DNA from: Lamellibrachia columna
Lineage: Eukaryota > Annelida > Polychaeta > Sabellida > Siboglinidae
Direction: 5' to 3'
DNA: 64,000 nucleotides
Assembly: GCA_963662155.1 (NCBI GenBank)
Contig: OY759273.1
Location: 31,403,536-31,467,535, forward strand
In this document: positions 21,606 through 34,800 of the stretch, in pieces
How the letters are laid out: every line of letters starts with the position of its first letter
How positions within the stretch are numbered: position 1 is the first letter of the stretch
The notes under the pieces: model-generated
What the model saw: the letters and a program-made list of their open reading frames with translations, nothing else
Database searches by the model: none
What the model was told of the DNA's origin: nothing
Made by a program: the position numbers and the translations under genes

Positions 21606-22800
21606 TTGCACATGGTTAGGTGTTATTATCTCTTTTAGGTGCATAACCACAAAACCATGACTTTTGTTTCGCTTTAAGGTTATCAACTTACCCTAGTTCC
21701 CCTGTGTTACTCCAATATCTGACTTCACAACCGTCTGGATGTTTGATTGAACTTAGCGGTGTCTGACCAGTATGATGTCGGCGTGGGCGCAGTGATCTGA
21801 CGTCGGTAGTGCGTCTGTGTAACGTGAGGACGCAGAGTGTCCCATCCATGTAGATTGTCTTGTTTCTTCCGTGTTAATCGATGCGTCATTAATCATCATA
21901 CGGTTAACCGATACCTAAGAGTGTTATTATCCTACTTTAGTTTCACCGAGCGGCACTGAGTAAACGGATATGTGGGATATACTACGTCAGCACGTTACAC
22001 ATATGTAGGACATACTACGTCAGCACGTTACACATAAGCTCTACTGACTTCAATGCACCGCGCCCATAATAAGAGTGAACATGTTTTACGACACCACACT
22101 GGTCAGACATCGCTCAGTCAGACATCGCTCAGTCAAGTGTGAAGTCATATATTGGAGTAACATAGGAGACACTAGGGTAAGTAACATAGGGGACACTAGG
22201 GTAAGTAACACAGGGGGCACCAGGGTAAGTAACATAGGGGACAATAGGGTAAGTAACATAGGGGACAATAGGGGGTCATGACATTGCTGATATTCCACCT
22301 TGATACGTGGCTCGTTTGCAATTTTCCAACAGCGTTGCCTCCGTCAGAGGAATGTTTTCTATGGATATTGAGCACCGTGCGAAAATGCGTTTCCTGGCTT
22401 CATTCACAGTCTCCAGTATACACGTTCTACTGTTCAGCAGTACTGTGAATTTCTGGATGATTTGTAGTTCAGCTAAGTGGAGATGGGACGGTGCTAAATC
22501 AAGATTCAGAAGGGATTTTGTCAGTGGATCGAACATTTTCCATACGTCCCAGCACATTTTCTTTCCCCGTCCCGTGAATGATGAAACAATGTCACACCCA
22601 GTCAAGCTGTGTAACAGCAGAAGATCTGCTGCCTTGCACCGCCCAAGATTTGATGCAATTTTGTGAGCCCCTATATACCGGAATGACTTCCCTGTGACAA
22701 AAAGGCGATCAACAGCTCGGAAATATTCAATGGGATCACTACTGAAACGGCTTGTACTACTACTACGTCAGTTCGAATGATAGCGTTCCTGTATCCTTGG
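21606..22800. mobile_element. Unclassified repeat element, copy A, with internal inverted repeat
   Basis: Begins near GTTAGGTGTTATTATCTC. An arm of about 100 bp at 21,683-21,780 (CTTACCCTAG, TGTGTTACTCCAATATCTGA, then CTGACCAGTATGATGTCG) recurs inverted at about 22,088-22,190. Past the right arm, TAGGGTAAGTAACATAGGGG-type units repeat about five times. The 3' part encodes a transposon-gene fragment on the minus strand. Copies B (43.1 kb) and C (44.8 kb) have the same order, so this is one mobile unit. Superfamily unknown. Confidence 0.65.
22276..22605 (-). pseudogene. Fragment of transposon gene with TGCD motif (copy A)
   Basis: The minus strand reads MTGCDIVSSFTGRGKKMCWD, then LLNSRTCILETVNEARKRIF and SIENIPLTEATLLENCKRAT. 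The GCD-x-VSSF-x-G-x-GKK and RT-x(7)-VNEAR pattern is shared by a large family of uncharacterised transposon-borne proteins in marine invertebrates (recalled family, no search run). Only the C-terminal region is present here. Copy C carries a longer stretch. Confidence 0.6.
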
Positions 22801-22844
22801 GCTACACAGTCAGCTACATGTAGCATATATATATATGTATCATA

Positions 22845-23309
22845 TATATCAGTTGTCTTTTCTAGGTGAAGCCACGGTCAGCTACAATGCTACTAAAATG
22901 TACATGTCTTTTTTTTTCACAAATCGTCTCTGCGTAGATACAATGTTACCATAATGTCGCTAGTGTTTGTTTGTTATGCTGTGTATAGAAACTTTCTATC
23001 CATAAACACCTCTACGGGGAACATACAAACTTTAATAACTTAAAAAGTAATCACAATTGCTGTATACATCCAGCGGCAAATGTGTAGGCATAAGTATTAT
23101 CTTTACGATAACATGGAAAACAAAATAATTCCACTGTTGCAACTTCCTCCAAAGCCTTTTTGAAATTGTAAACCCACCCCCGGGGACCCCGACGGGATGG
23201 TTCCACATTTGACCTTTCTATGTCTGTCAGAAGGGTCCCTGGTCACCTTGCAAAGTTTCGTCCGGATCGGCTCACAAATGCGGCCGGGCATAAGACACAA
23301 CAGACACGC

Positions 23310-23374
<65 letters not shown>

Positions 23375-23420
23375 TACAGACAGACATACAGACAGACAGA
23401 CAGACAGACAGACAGACGGC
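22845..23420 (+). mobile_element. LINE-tail-like repeat, copy 1, ending in (GACA)n
   Basis: Starts around TATCAGTTGTCTTTTCTAGG and passes AAACACCTCTACGGGGAACA, CATCCAGCGGCAAATGTGTA and CTTTGCAAAGTTTCGTCC-type blocks, to AGACACAACAGACACGCAGA and a (GACA)n tail. Copies of the same order lie at 48,632-49,145 and 51,690-51,930. A conserved non-coding 3' region ending in a simple repeat is typical of LINE 3' ends; no coding part is attached. The family is inferred. Confidence 0.6.
23309..23417. repeat. (GACA)n microsatellite
   Basis: About 27 GACA units with a few GACATACA interruptions, at the 3' end of the LINE-tail-like repeat. Confidence 0.97.
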
Positions 23421-23504
23421 TTACTGTATTCAGCACGCTGGCGCGCGGCACGTTGGCGCGCCGGATACAGTAGGATGCACTGGCAATTCGAGCAAGCAAG
23501 TGTG

Positions 23505-24025
<521 letters not shown>

Positions 24026-24363
24026 CTCTGAGCGTTACAAAGTTCATAGATGCACAACAATCACGGCGAACACCTCAAAAATTGTATGAGTAGGGGAGAC
24101 CGGGGCTAGTCCGCCCCCGGGGAAAGTCCGCCAACCGGCTTTTATTCTGTGCCTTTGCAGAATTTAGTAATTTCGGTCACCCGACTAAGTCACATGATCA
24201 TCAAACTACACGCAGAGGCAAACTGGCTTCCACGAGTTGCTGACTGGAAAGTGGTGAGCTAGAAAACTGATTTTGGTGACTGAAAGTAATTTTTTTATTT
24301 TGCTTCGATAACATTTCAATACTTATAAGTGGCATTGGTTAATCATTTACAGTGCTGAGTAAA

Positions 24364-24369
24364 GCCCTT
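24364..24369 (+). repeat. Target-site duplication of the palindrome, left
   Basis: GCCCTT directly before the left arm. The same six bases follow the right arm at 38,943-38,948. A 7-8-bp reading (xGCCCTTA) is also possible if the arm is taken to start at GTAGTTAGTGG. Confidence 0.6.
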
Positions 24370-26460
24370 AGTAGTTAGTGGAGGTTTCTGAGACATCAAA
24401 TTGAGAGCACAGTCACGTGACCCAAACATCAAAGGCAAAACACCCTAATATCGCCCTACCGCTTCTGAGTGCGCGCAGCCAATCAGAAAGCAGCACTAGA
24501 CCTTGGAGCGCCCCCTGGCGGTGGTATCGGAGCGTGCGTGACGTAAGCGCCCCTAGCGACTGGAGGAGGAACGAGCTTTGTACGAATCTCATATCTATAC
24601 AACATTGACGATTTGCATATAACCATAGCGAAATCGTTGCAGTCGAATATGTGGTTTCGATAAGTTCTACGCGTGTTTGTTTATTGGTATAAAAGACGAA
24701 CACATATTTTATTGTTCCCGTGTACTAGAATCACGTCCATTTACAAGTGAATGAGTGTTCTAACGCGTGTTTAGGAGGATGTTACGGTTACATAAGTTTT
24801 ATTTGTTTTCTGAATCAATCCGTATGAAAATTAGCATCGTGACGCATCTTGTCCATACCACGGTAAATCATGCTGCGAGATCAAAGGATATTATTCATAA
24901 CAACGTTGCAATCGCGTCAATCAGCGACAATGTTACAAGTACGCGCTCCGTTCTTCTTTGAATGCGGCTTTTCACAACAACAAGACCACTTTGACATTGG
25001 TCAGTCGCTGTTGGTGAACTTTGGCTTGTGCGCTCCCACTCACATTGGTCAGTCGCTGTTGGTGGACTTTGGCTTGTGCGTTTCCGCTCGTCTTGTCTTT
25101 TTCACACTGGTCAGTCGCTGCTAGTGGACTTTGGCTTGTGCGTTTCCACTCGTCTTGTCTTTTTCACACTGGTCAGCCGCTATTGGTGGACTTTGACTTG
25201 TACGCTCCCACTCGTCTTGTCTTTTTGGAGGAGGAACGAACATTGACCTAGTTACGTGTATGTGTCGAAGGGTCGTTAACCTAGTAAGGAGACGAACATA
25301 TGCACACACGCAATGGGAACGAGAACTCGATACAAGACGGGAATATCAGTTCAAGCAAAATTTAATATATATGAAAACGAAGTACAACACTGCTTCCGGG
25401 ACCAAAGTAAGTCGTATTCGCGTGCCGCCCAACTTTTTAACTGCGCGATGGCTATACGCTAGCCGCGTAATGTTTTCGCGCGAGTATCCGTGGTAACAGT
25501 AACCGCGATAGTGGACATAGGAACGACTGTCCGTTAACAGCGGTCATTAATAGTATCATTAATAACTGAGATGAAAGAGTAAGTTAACAGTGGTCATTAA
25601 CAGGGTAATTAATAACTGAGATCAAAGGACCTAACGAGGAGACGAAAAATGAACAAAACACGATATCGTACTATATTTTCTTTATATGTAAATATTTAAA
25701 AATAATGCGCTTTTACATTGTATCCATAACTCCTACAGTTTACCCATAATTCCTACAATTTACCCATAAGTCTCCTATTGAATAAGAGTACAAGGACATT
25801 TTATTAAATATTTGAAAATAATGACACAATATCGTCCACAAACGTTAGACAGAGGACTGTAAAGTCTCTTGCCATACCGACGTAAAGCTGACGTAAGCTA
25901 TAAACGTGTCAGGACATGCAGCTGACGTATGCTGCACACACAACAATACCAAATAAGGACATGCAGCTGACGTAAACGGCATCAGACGCGTCACGGAAAG
26001 TGTACCATCAACATATTGTCGTTATATGTCAATATTTTAAAATAATGCGCCTGTACACTTTACCCATAACTCCTACAGTTTACCCATAATTCCTTCAATT
26101 TACCCATAATTCCTACAATTTACCCAGCACACATATATAGTGTAGTAACATTGTCCACAAACGTTAGACAGAGGACTCTAAATTTTCTTGTCATACCGAC
26201 GTACAGCTGACGAAAGCTATAAACGTGTCAGGACATGCTGCTGACGTAATCCGCATACAGAACAATAACAAATAAGGTAGTGCACGCTATGTATGCCAAT
26301 ATCAAAAGCCAGCAGGAGAACAACATTGTGGCAGCGATGACGGGAGTATGACGAGAAGCTGTGTGATATGTATGGAGACATTTGACACCATGTGACATGC
26401 ATGGAGACATTTACCACTGTGTGATATGCGTGGAGACATTGACAACCATGTGACATGCAT
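24370..26460 (+). repeat. Left arm, outer domain
   Basis: Mostly unique-looking DNA with three substructures. About four ~62-bp units containing TTGGTCAGTCGCTGTTGGTG and GGCTTGTGCG lie at 24,985-25,235. TTACCCATAA(T/C)TCCTACA arrays occur at 25,730-25,785 and 26,060-26,130. GTCCACAAACGTTAGACAGA and the block after it are duplicated at 25,833 and 26,153. Everything is mirrored at about 36,853-38,942. Confidence 0.75.
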
Positions 26461-29400
26461 GGAGAAATTGACCGCCATTTTTGAAAGTTTATGTTATGAA
26501 AGTTTGTAAGTTGGAAGTTTTGGAAGTTTGCTTCACCGCACACACGTTTTGAAAGTTTGTGTTGTGAAAAATGTGTAAGTTGGAAGTTTGCTTCACGTCA
26601 CACACACACACACGTTTTGAAAGTTTATGTTATGAAAGTTTGTAAGTTGGAAGTTTGCTTCACCGCACACACATTTTGTGTGAAGTTTGCGAGTTGGAAG
26701 TCTGCAAGTTGGAAGTTTTAGCTTTGGAAGTTTGCATATTGGAAGTTCTCCACTCCACTCCACGCCTGCTAAGTTGTGTAAAGTTGTGTGAAGTTGTGCA
26801 AAGTTGTACGAAGTTGTGTGAAGTTTGCGAGTTGGAAGTCTGCCAGTTGGAAGTTTGTGCTTTGGAAGTTTGTTTCACCGCACACACACGTTTTGAAAGT
26901 TTATGTTATGAAAGTTTGTAAGTTGGAAGTTTGCTTCACCGCACACACATGTTTTGAAAGTTTGTGTCATGAAAATTTGTTTGGAGACATTGACTGCCAT
27001 GTAACGTGCATGGAGACATTGACCGCAATGTGACATGCATGGAGACATTGACTATCATGTGACATGCATGGATACATTGACAACCATGTGACATGCATGG
27101 AGAAATTGACCGCCATTTTTGAAAGTTTATGTTATGAAAGTTTGTAAGTTGGAAGTTTTGGAAGTTTGCTTCACCGCACACACGTTTTGAAAGTTTGTGT
27201 TGTGAAAAATGTGTAAGTTGGAAGTTTGCTTCACGTCACACACACACGTTTTGAAAGTTTATGTTATGAAAGTTTGTAAGTTGGAAGTTTGCTTCACCGC
27301 ACACACATTTTGTGTGAAGTTTGCGAGTTGGAAGTCTGCAAGTTGGAAGTTTTAGCTTTGGAAGTTTGCATATTGGAAGTTCTCCACTCCACTCCACGCC
27401 TGCGAAGTTGTGTAAAGTTGTGTGAAGTTGTGCAAAGTTGTACGAAGTTGTGTGAAGTTTGCGAGTTGGAAGTCTGCCAGTTGGAAGTTTGTGCTTTGGA
27501 AGTTTGTTTCACCGCACACACACGTTTTGAAAGTTTATGTTATGAAAGTTTGTAAGTTGGAAGTTTGCTTCACCGCACACACATGTTTTGAAAGTTTGTG
27601 TCATGAAAATTTGTTTGGAGACATTGACTGCCATGTAACGTGCATGGAGACATTGACCGCAATGTGACATGCATGGAGACATTGACTATCATGTGACATG
27701 CATGGATACATTGACAACCATGTGACATGCATGGAGAAATTGACCGCCATTTTTTGAAAGTTTATGTTATGAAAGTTTGTAAGTTGGAAGTTTTGGAAGT
27801 TTGCTTCACCGCACACACGTTTTGAAAGTTTGTGTTGTGAAAAATGTGTAAGTTGGAAGTTTGCTTCACGTCACACACACACGTTTTGAAAGTTTATGTT
27901 ATGAAAGTTTGTAAGTTGGAAGTTTGCTTCACCGCACACACATTTTGTGTGAAGTTTGCGAGTTGGAAGTCTGCAAGTTGGAAGTTTTAGCTTTGGAAGT
28001 TTGCATATTGGAAGTTCTCCACTCCACTCCACGCCTGCGAAGTTGTGTAAAGTTGTGTGAAGTTGTGCAAAGTTGTACGAAGTTGTGTGAAGTTTGCGAG
28101 TTGGAAGTCTGCCAGTTGGAAGTTTGTGCTTTGGAAGTTTGCAAATTGGAAGTTTGCTTCACCGCACACACATGTTTTGAAAGTTTATGTTATGAAAGTT
28201 TGTAAGTTGTAAGTTTTGGAAGTTTGCTTCACCGCACACACATGTTTTGAAAGTTTGTGTTGTGAAAAATGTGTAAGTTGGAAGTTTGCTTCACGTCACA
28301 CACATACACGTTTTGAAAGTTTATGTTATGAAAATTTGTAAGTTGGAAGTTTGCTTCACCGCACACACATTTTGTGTGAAGTTTGCGAGTTGGAAGTCTG
28401 CAAGTTGGAAGTTTTAGCTTTGGAAGTTTGCATATTGGAAGTTCTTCACTCCACTCCACGCCTGCGAAGTTGTGTAAAGTTGTGTGAAGTTGTGCAAAGT
28501 TGTACGAAGTTGTGTGAAGTTTGCGAGTTGGAAGTCTGCCAGTTGGAAGTTTGTGCTTTGGAAGTTTGCAAATTGGAAGTTTGCTTCACCGCACACACAT
28601 GTTTTGAAAGTTTATGTTATGAAAGTTTGTAAGTTGGAAGTTTGCTTCACCGCACACACACATGTTTTTACCGCCATTTTTGAAAGTTTGTAAGTTGTAA
28701 GTTTTGGAAGTTTGCTTCACCGCACACACATGTTTTGAAAGTTTGTGTTGTGAAAAATGTGTAAGTTGGAAGTTTGCTTCACGTCACACACATACACGTT
28801 TTGAAAGTTTATGTTATGAAAGTTTGTAAGTTGGAAGTTTGCTTCACCGCACACACATTTTGTGTGAAGTTTGCGAGTTGGAAGTCTGCAAGTTGGAAGT
28901 TTTAGCTTTGGAAGTTTGCATATTGGAAGTTCTCCACTCCACTCCACGCCTGCGAAGTTGTGTAAAGTTGTGTGAAGTTGTGCAAAGTTGTACGAAGTTG
29001 TGTAAAGTTTGCGAGTTGGAAGTCTGCCAGTTGGAAGTTTGTGCTTTGGAAGTTTGCAAATTGGAAGTTTGCTTCACCGCACACACATGTTTTGAAAGTT
29101 TATGTTATGAAAGTTTGTAAGTTGTAAGTTTTGGAAGTTTGCTTCACCGCACACACATGTTTTGAAAGTTTGTGTTGTGAAAAATGTGTAAGTTGGAAGT
29201 TTGCTTCACGTCACACACATACACGTTTTGAAAGTTTATGTTATGAAAGTTTGTAAGTTGGAAGTTTGCTTCACCGCACACACATTTTGTGTGAAGTTTG
29301 CGAGTTGGAAGTCTGCAAGTTGGAAGTTTTAGCTTTGGAAGTTTGCATATTGGAAGTTGTCCACTCCACTCCACGCCTGCGAAGTTGTGTAAAGTTGTGT

Positions 29401-31440
29401 GAAGTTGTGCAAAGTTGTACGAAGTTGTGTAAAGTTTGCGAGTTGGAAGTCTGCCAGTTGGAAGTTTGTGCTTTGGAAGTTTGCAAATTGGAAGTTTGCT
29501 TCACCGCACACACATGTTTTGAAAGTTTATGTTATGAAAGTTTGTAAGTTGGAAGTTTGCTTCACCGCACACACACACACACACACACACACATGTTTTG
29601 ACCGCCATTTTTGAAAGTTTGTAAGTTGTAAGTTTTGGAAGTTTGCTTCACCGCACACACATGTTTTGAAAGTTTGTGTTGTGAAAAATGTGTAAGTTGG
29701 AAGTTTGCTTCACGTCACACACATACACGTTTTGAAAGTTTATGTTATGAAAGTTTGTAAGTTGGAAGTTTGCTTCACCGCACACACATTTTGTGTGAAG
29801 TTTGCGAGTTGGAAGTCTGCAAGTTGGAAGTTTTAGCTTTGGAAGTTTGCATATTGGAAGTTCTCTACTCCACTCCACGCCTGCGAAGTTGTGTAAAGTT
29901 GTGTGAAGTTGTGCAAAGTTGTACGAAGTTGTGTAAAGTTTGCGAGTTGGAAGTCTGCCAGTTGGAAGTTTGTGCTTTGGAAGTTTGCAAATTGGAAGTT
30001 TGCTTCACCGCACACACATGTTTTGAAAGTTTATGTTATGAAAGTTTGTAAGTTGTAAGTTTTGGAAGTTTGCTTCACCGCACACACATGTTTTGAAAGT
30101 TTGTGTTGTGAAAAATGTGTAAGTTGGAAGTTTGCTTCACGTCACACACATACACGTTTTGAAAGTTTATGTTATGAAAATTTGTAAGTTGGAAGTTTGC
30201 TTCACCGCACACACATTTTGTGTGAAGTTTGCGAGTTGGAAGTCTGCAAGTTGGAAGTTTTAGCTTTGGAAGTTTGCATATTGGAAGTTCTTCACTCCAC
30301 TCCACGCCTGCGAAGTTGTGTAAAGTTGTGTGAAGTTGTGCAAAGTTGTACGAAGTTGTGTGAAGTTTGCGAGTTGGAAGTCTGCCAGTTGGAAGTTTGT
30401 GCTTTGGAAGTTTGCAAATTGGAAGTTTGCTTCACCGCACACACATGTTTTGAAAGTTTATGTTATGAAAGTTTGTAAGTTGGAAGTTTGCTTCACCGCA
30501 CACACACATGTTTTGACCGCCATTTTTGAAAGTTTGTAAGTTGTAAGTTTTGGAAGTTTGCTTCACCGCACACACATGTTTTGAAAGTTTGTGTTGTGAA
30601 AAATGTGTAAGTTGGAAGTTTGCTTCACGTCACACACATACACGTTTTGAAAGTTTATGTTATGAAAGTTTGTAAGTTGGAAGTTTGCTTCACTGCACAC
30701 ACATTTTGTGTGAAGTTTGCGAGTTGGAAGTCTGCAAGTTGGAAGTTTTAGCTTTGGAAGTTTGCATATTGGAAGTTCTCCACTCCACTCCACGCCTGCG
30801 AAGTTGTGTAAAGTTGTGTGAAGTTGTGCAAAGTTGTACGAAGTTGTGTAAAGTTTGCGAGTTGGAAGTCTGCCAGTTGGAAGTTTGTGCTTTGGAAGTT
30901 TGCAAATTGGAAGTTTGCTTCACCGCACACACATGTTTTGAAAGTTTATGTTATGAAAGTTTGTAAGTTGTAAGTTTTGGAAGTTTGCTTCACCGCACAC
31001 ACATGTTTTGAAAGTTTGTGTTGTGAAAAATGTGTAAGTTGGAAGTTTGCTTCACGTCACACACATACACGTTTTGAAAGTTTATGTTATGAAAATTTGT
31101 AAGTTGGAAGTTTGCTTCACCGCACACACATTTTGTGTGAAGTTTGCGAGTTGGAAGTCTGCAAGTTGGAAGTTTTAGCTTTGGAAGTTTGCATATTGGA
31201 AGTTCTTCACTCCACTCCACGCCTGCGAAGTTGTGTAAAGTTGTGTGAAGTTGTGCAAAGTTGTACGAAGTTGTGTGAAGTTTGCGAGTTGGAAGTCTGC
31301 CAGTTGGAAGTTTGTGCTTTGGAAGTTTGCAAATTGGAAGTTTGCTTCACCGCACACACATGTTTTGAAAGTTTATGTTATGAAAGTTTGTAAGTTGGAA
31401 GTTTGCTTCACCGCACACACATGTTTTTGAAAGTTTGTGT
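26460..31440 (+). repeat. Left-arm higher-order tandem array
   Basis: Ten units measured at a fixed landmark (26,655, 27,289, 27,924, 28,351, 28,839, 29,266, 29,770, 30,197, 30,685, 31,112), so periods 634, 635, 427, 488, 427, 504, 427, 488, 427. Each unit is built from short words such as AAGTTTGC, AGTTGGAAGTTT and AAGTTGTGT. The two outermost units also carry GACATGCATGGAGACATTGA repeats. The 488/504-bp units differ from 427 by an extra module with ACCGCCATTTTTGAAAG. Frames such as LEVCELEVC are repeat translations. Confidence 0.92.
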
Positions 31441-31873
31441 AATGAGAGGAGTATAGCCATCTGACCACACCCACGCACGCTTGGTGTTGTATTCTCGCTA
31501 GTGACTCCCCTCTACATATGGACAAGCTCCATAGAGTAGTAGTGAGTCGAGTGTAGCCATTATCTTCTGGTTCCCACACCTCACCACCCCACCATAGAGT
31601 AATGGTACAGTCGCCAGGGGGGCGCAGGGGCGCGCGATTACAGGAAAAAGGTGTATTACGCGGAAAAGGTGTGTAATCGCGCGCCCCTGCGCCCCCCTGG
31701 CGACTGTACCATTACTCTATGGTGGGGTGGTGAGGTGTGGGAACCAGAAGATAATGGCTACACTCGACTCACTACTACTCTATGGAGCTTGTCCATATGT
31801 AGAGGGGAGTCACTATCGAGAATACAACACCAAGCGTGCGTGGGTGTGGTCAGATGGCTATACTCCTCTCATT
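31441..31873. repeat. Palindrome centre with 29-base loop
   Basis: About 200 bp of unique DNA per side around a loop at 31,643-31,671. The inner stem includes GGGGCGCGCGATTACA and its complement TGTAATCGCGCGCCCC and would be extremely stable as a hairpin. The one arm difference I see here is G in CTAGCGAG (left, read inverted) against T in CTATCGAG (right, near 31,815). Confidence 0.85.
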
Positions 31874-34800
31874 ACACAAACTTTCAAAAACATGTGTGTG
31901 CGGTGAAGCAAACTTCCAACTTACAAACTTTCATAACATAAACTTTCAAAACATGTGTGTGCGGTGAAGCAAACTTCCAATTTGCAAACTTCCAAAGCAC
32001 AAACTTCCAACTGGCAGACTTCCAACTCGCAAACTTCACACAACTTCGTACAACTTTGCACAACTTCACACAACTTTACACAACTTCGCAGGCGTGGAGT
32101 GGAGTGAAGAACTTCCAATATGCAAACTTCCAAAGCTAAAACTTCCAACTTGCAGACTTCCAACTCGCAAACTTCACACAAAATGTGTGTGCGGTGAAGC
32201 AAACTTCCAACTTACAAATTTTCATAACATAAACTTTCAAAACGTGTATGTGTGTGACGTGAAGCAAACTTCCAACTTACACATTTTTCACAACACAAAC
32301 TTTCAAAACATGTGTGTGCGGTGAAGCAAACTTCCAAAACTTACAACTTACAAACTTTCATAACATAAACTTTCAAAACATGTGTGTGCGGTGAAGCAAA
32401 CTTCCAATTTGCAAACTTCCAAAGCACAAACTTCCAACTGGCAGACTTCCAACTCGCAAACTTTACACAACTTCGTACAACTTTGCACAACTTCACACAA
32501 CTTTACACAACTTCGCAGGCGTGGAGTGGAGTGGAGAACTTCCAATATGCAAACTTCCAAAGCTAAAACTTCCAACTTGCAGACTTCCAACTCGCAAACT
32601 TCACACAAAATGTGTGTGCAGTGAAGCAAACTTCCAACTTACAAACTTTCATAACATAAACTTTCAAAACGTGTATGTGTGTGACGTGAAGCAAACTTCC
32701 AACTTACACATTTTTCACAACACAAACTTTCAAAACATGTGTGTGCGGTGAAGCAAACTTCCAAAACTTACAACTTACAAACTTTCAAAAATGGCGGTCA
32801 AAACATGTGTGTGTGCGGTGAAGCAAACTTCCAACTTACAAACTTTCATAACATAAACTTTCAAAACATGTGTGTGCGGTGAAGCAAACTTCCAATTTGC
32901 AAACTTCCAAAGCACAAACTTCCAACTGGCAGACTTCCAACTCGCAAACTTCACACAACTTCGTACAACTTTGCACAACTTCACACAACTTTACACAACT
33001 TCGCAGGCGTGGAGTGGAGTGAAGAACTTCCAATATGCAAACTTCCAAAGCTAAAACTTCCAACTTGCAGACTTCCAACTCGCAAACTTCACACAAAATG
33101 TGTGTGCGGTGAAGCAAACTTCCAACTTACAAATTTTCATAACATAAACTTTCAAAACGTGTATGTGTGTGACGTGAAGCAAACTTCCAACTTACACATT
33201 TTTCACAACACAAACTTTCAAAACATGTGTGTGCGGTGAAGCAAACTTCCAAAACTTACAACTTACAAACTTTCATAACATAAACTTTCAAAACATGTGT
33301 GTGCGGTGAAGCAAACTTCCAATTTGCAAACTTCCAAAGCACAAACTTCCAACTGGCAGACTTCCAACTCGCAAACTTTACACAACTTCGTACAACTTTG
33401 CACAACTTCACACAACTTTACACAACTTCGCAGGCGTGGAGTGGAGTGGAGAACTTCCAATATGCAAACTTCCAAAGCTAAAACTTCCAACTTGCAGACT
33501 TCCAACTCGCAAACTTCACACAAAATGTGTGTGCGGTGAAGCAAACTTCCAACTTACAAACTTTCATAACATAAACTTTCAAAACGTGTATGTGTGTGAC
33601 GTGAAGCAAACTTCCAACTTACACATTTTTCACAACACAAACTTTCAAAACATGTGTGTGCGGTGAAGCAAACTTCCAAAACTTACAACTTACAAACTTT
33701 CAAAAATGGCGGTCAAAACATGTGTGTGTGTGTGTGTGTGTGTGCGGTGAAGCAAACTTCCAACTTACAAACTTTCATAACATAAACTTTCAAAACATGT
33801 GTGTGCGGTGAAGCAAACTTCCAATTTGCAAACTTCCAAAGCACAAACTTCCAACTGGCAGACTTCCAACTCGCAAACTTTACACAACTTCGTACAACTT
33901 TGCACAACTTCACACAACTTTACACAACTTCGCAGGCGTGGAGTGGAGTGGACAACTTCCAATATGCAAACTTCCAAAGCTAAAACTTCCAACTTGCAGA
34001 CTTCCAACTCGCAAACTTCACACAAAATGTGTGTGCGGTGAAGCAAACTTCCAACTTACAAACTTTCATAACATAAACTTTCAAAACGTGTATGTGTGTG
34101 ACGTGAAGCAAACTTCCAACTTACACATTTTTCACAACACAAACTTTCAAAACATGTGTGTGCGGTGAAGCAAACTTCCAAAACTTACAACTTACAAACT
34201 TTCAAAAATGGCGGTCAAAACATGTGTGTGTGCGGTGAAGCAAACTTCCAACTTACAAACTTTCATAACATAAACTTTCAAAACATGTGTGTGCGGTGAA
34301 GCAAACTTCCAATTTGCAAACTTCCAAAGCACAAACTTCCAACTGGCAGACTTCCAACTCGCAAACTTCACACAACTTCGTACAACTTTGCACAACTTCA
34401 CACAACTTTACACAACTTCGCAGGCGTGGAGTGGAGTGAAGAACTTCCAATATGCAAACTTCCAAAGCTAAAACTTCCAACTTGCAGACTTCCAACTCGC
34501 AAACTTCACACAAAATGTGTGTGCGGTGAAGCAAACTTCCAACTTACAAATTTTCATAACATAAACTTTCAAAACGTGTATGTGTGTGACGTGAAGCAAA
34601 CTTCCAACTTACACATTTTTCACAACACAAACTTTCAAAACATGTGTGTGCGGTGAAGCAAACTTCCAAAACTTACAACTTACAAACTTTCATAACATAA
34701 ACTTTCAAAACATGTGTGTGCGGTGAAGCAAACTTCCAATTTGCAAACTTCCAAAGCACAAACTTCCAACTGGCAGACTTCCAACTCGCAAACTTTACAC

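Noticed and set aside
22155..22275. Telomere-like TAGGG/TTACCC repeats
   Set aside because: The unit is GGGTAAGTAACATAGG and varies. It belongs to a dispersed mobile repeat with copies at 43.6 and 45.4 kb.
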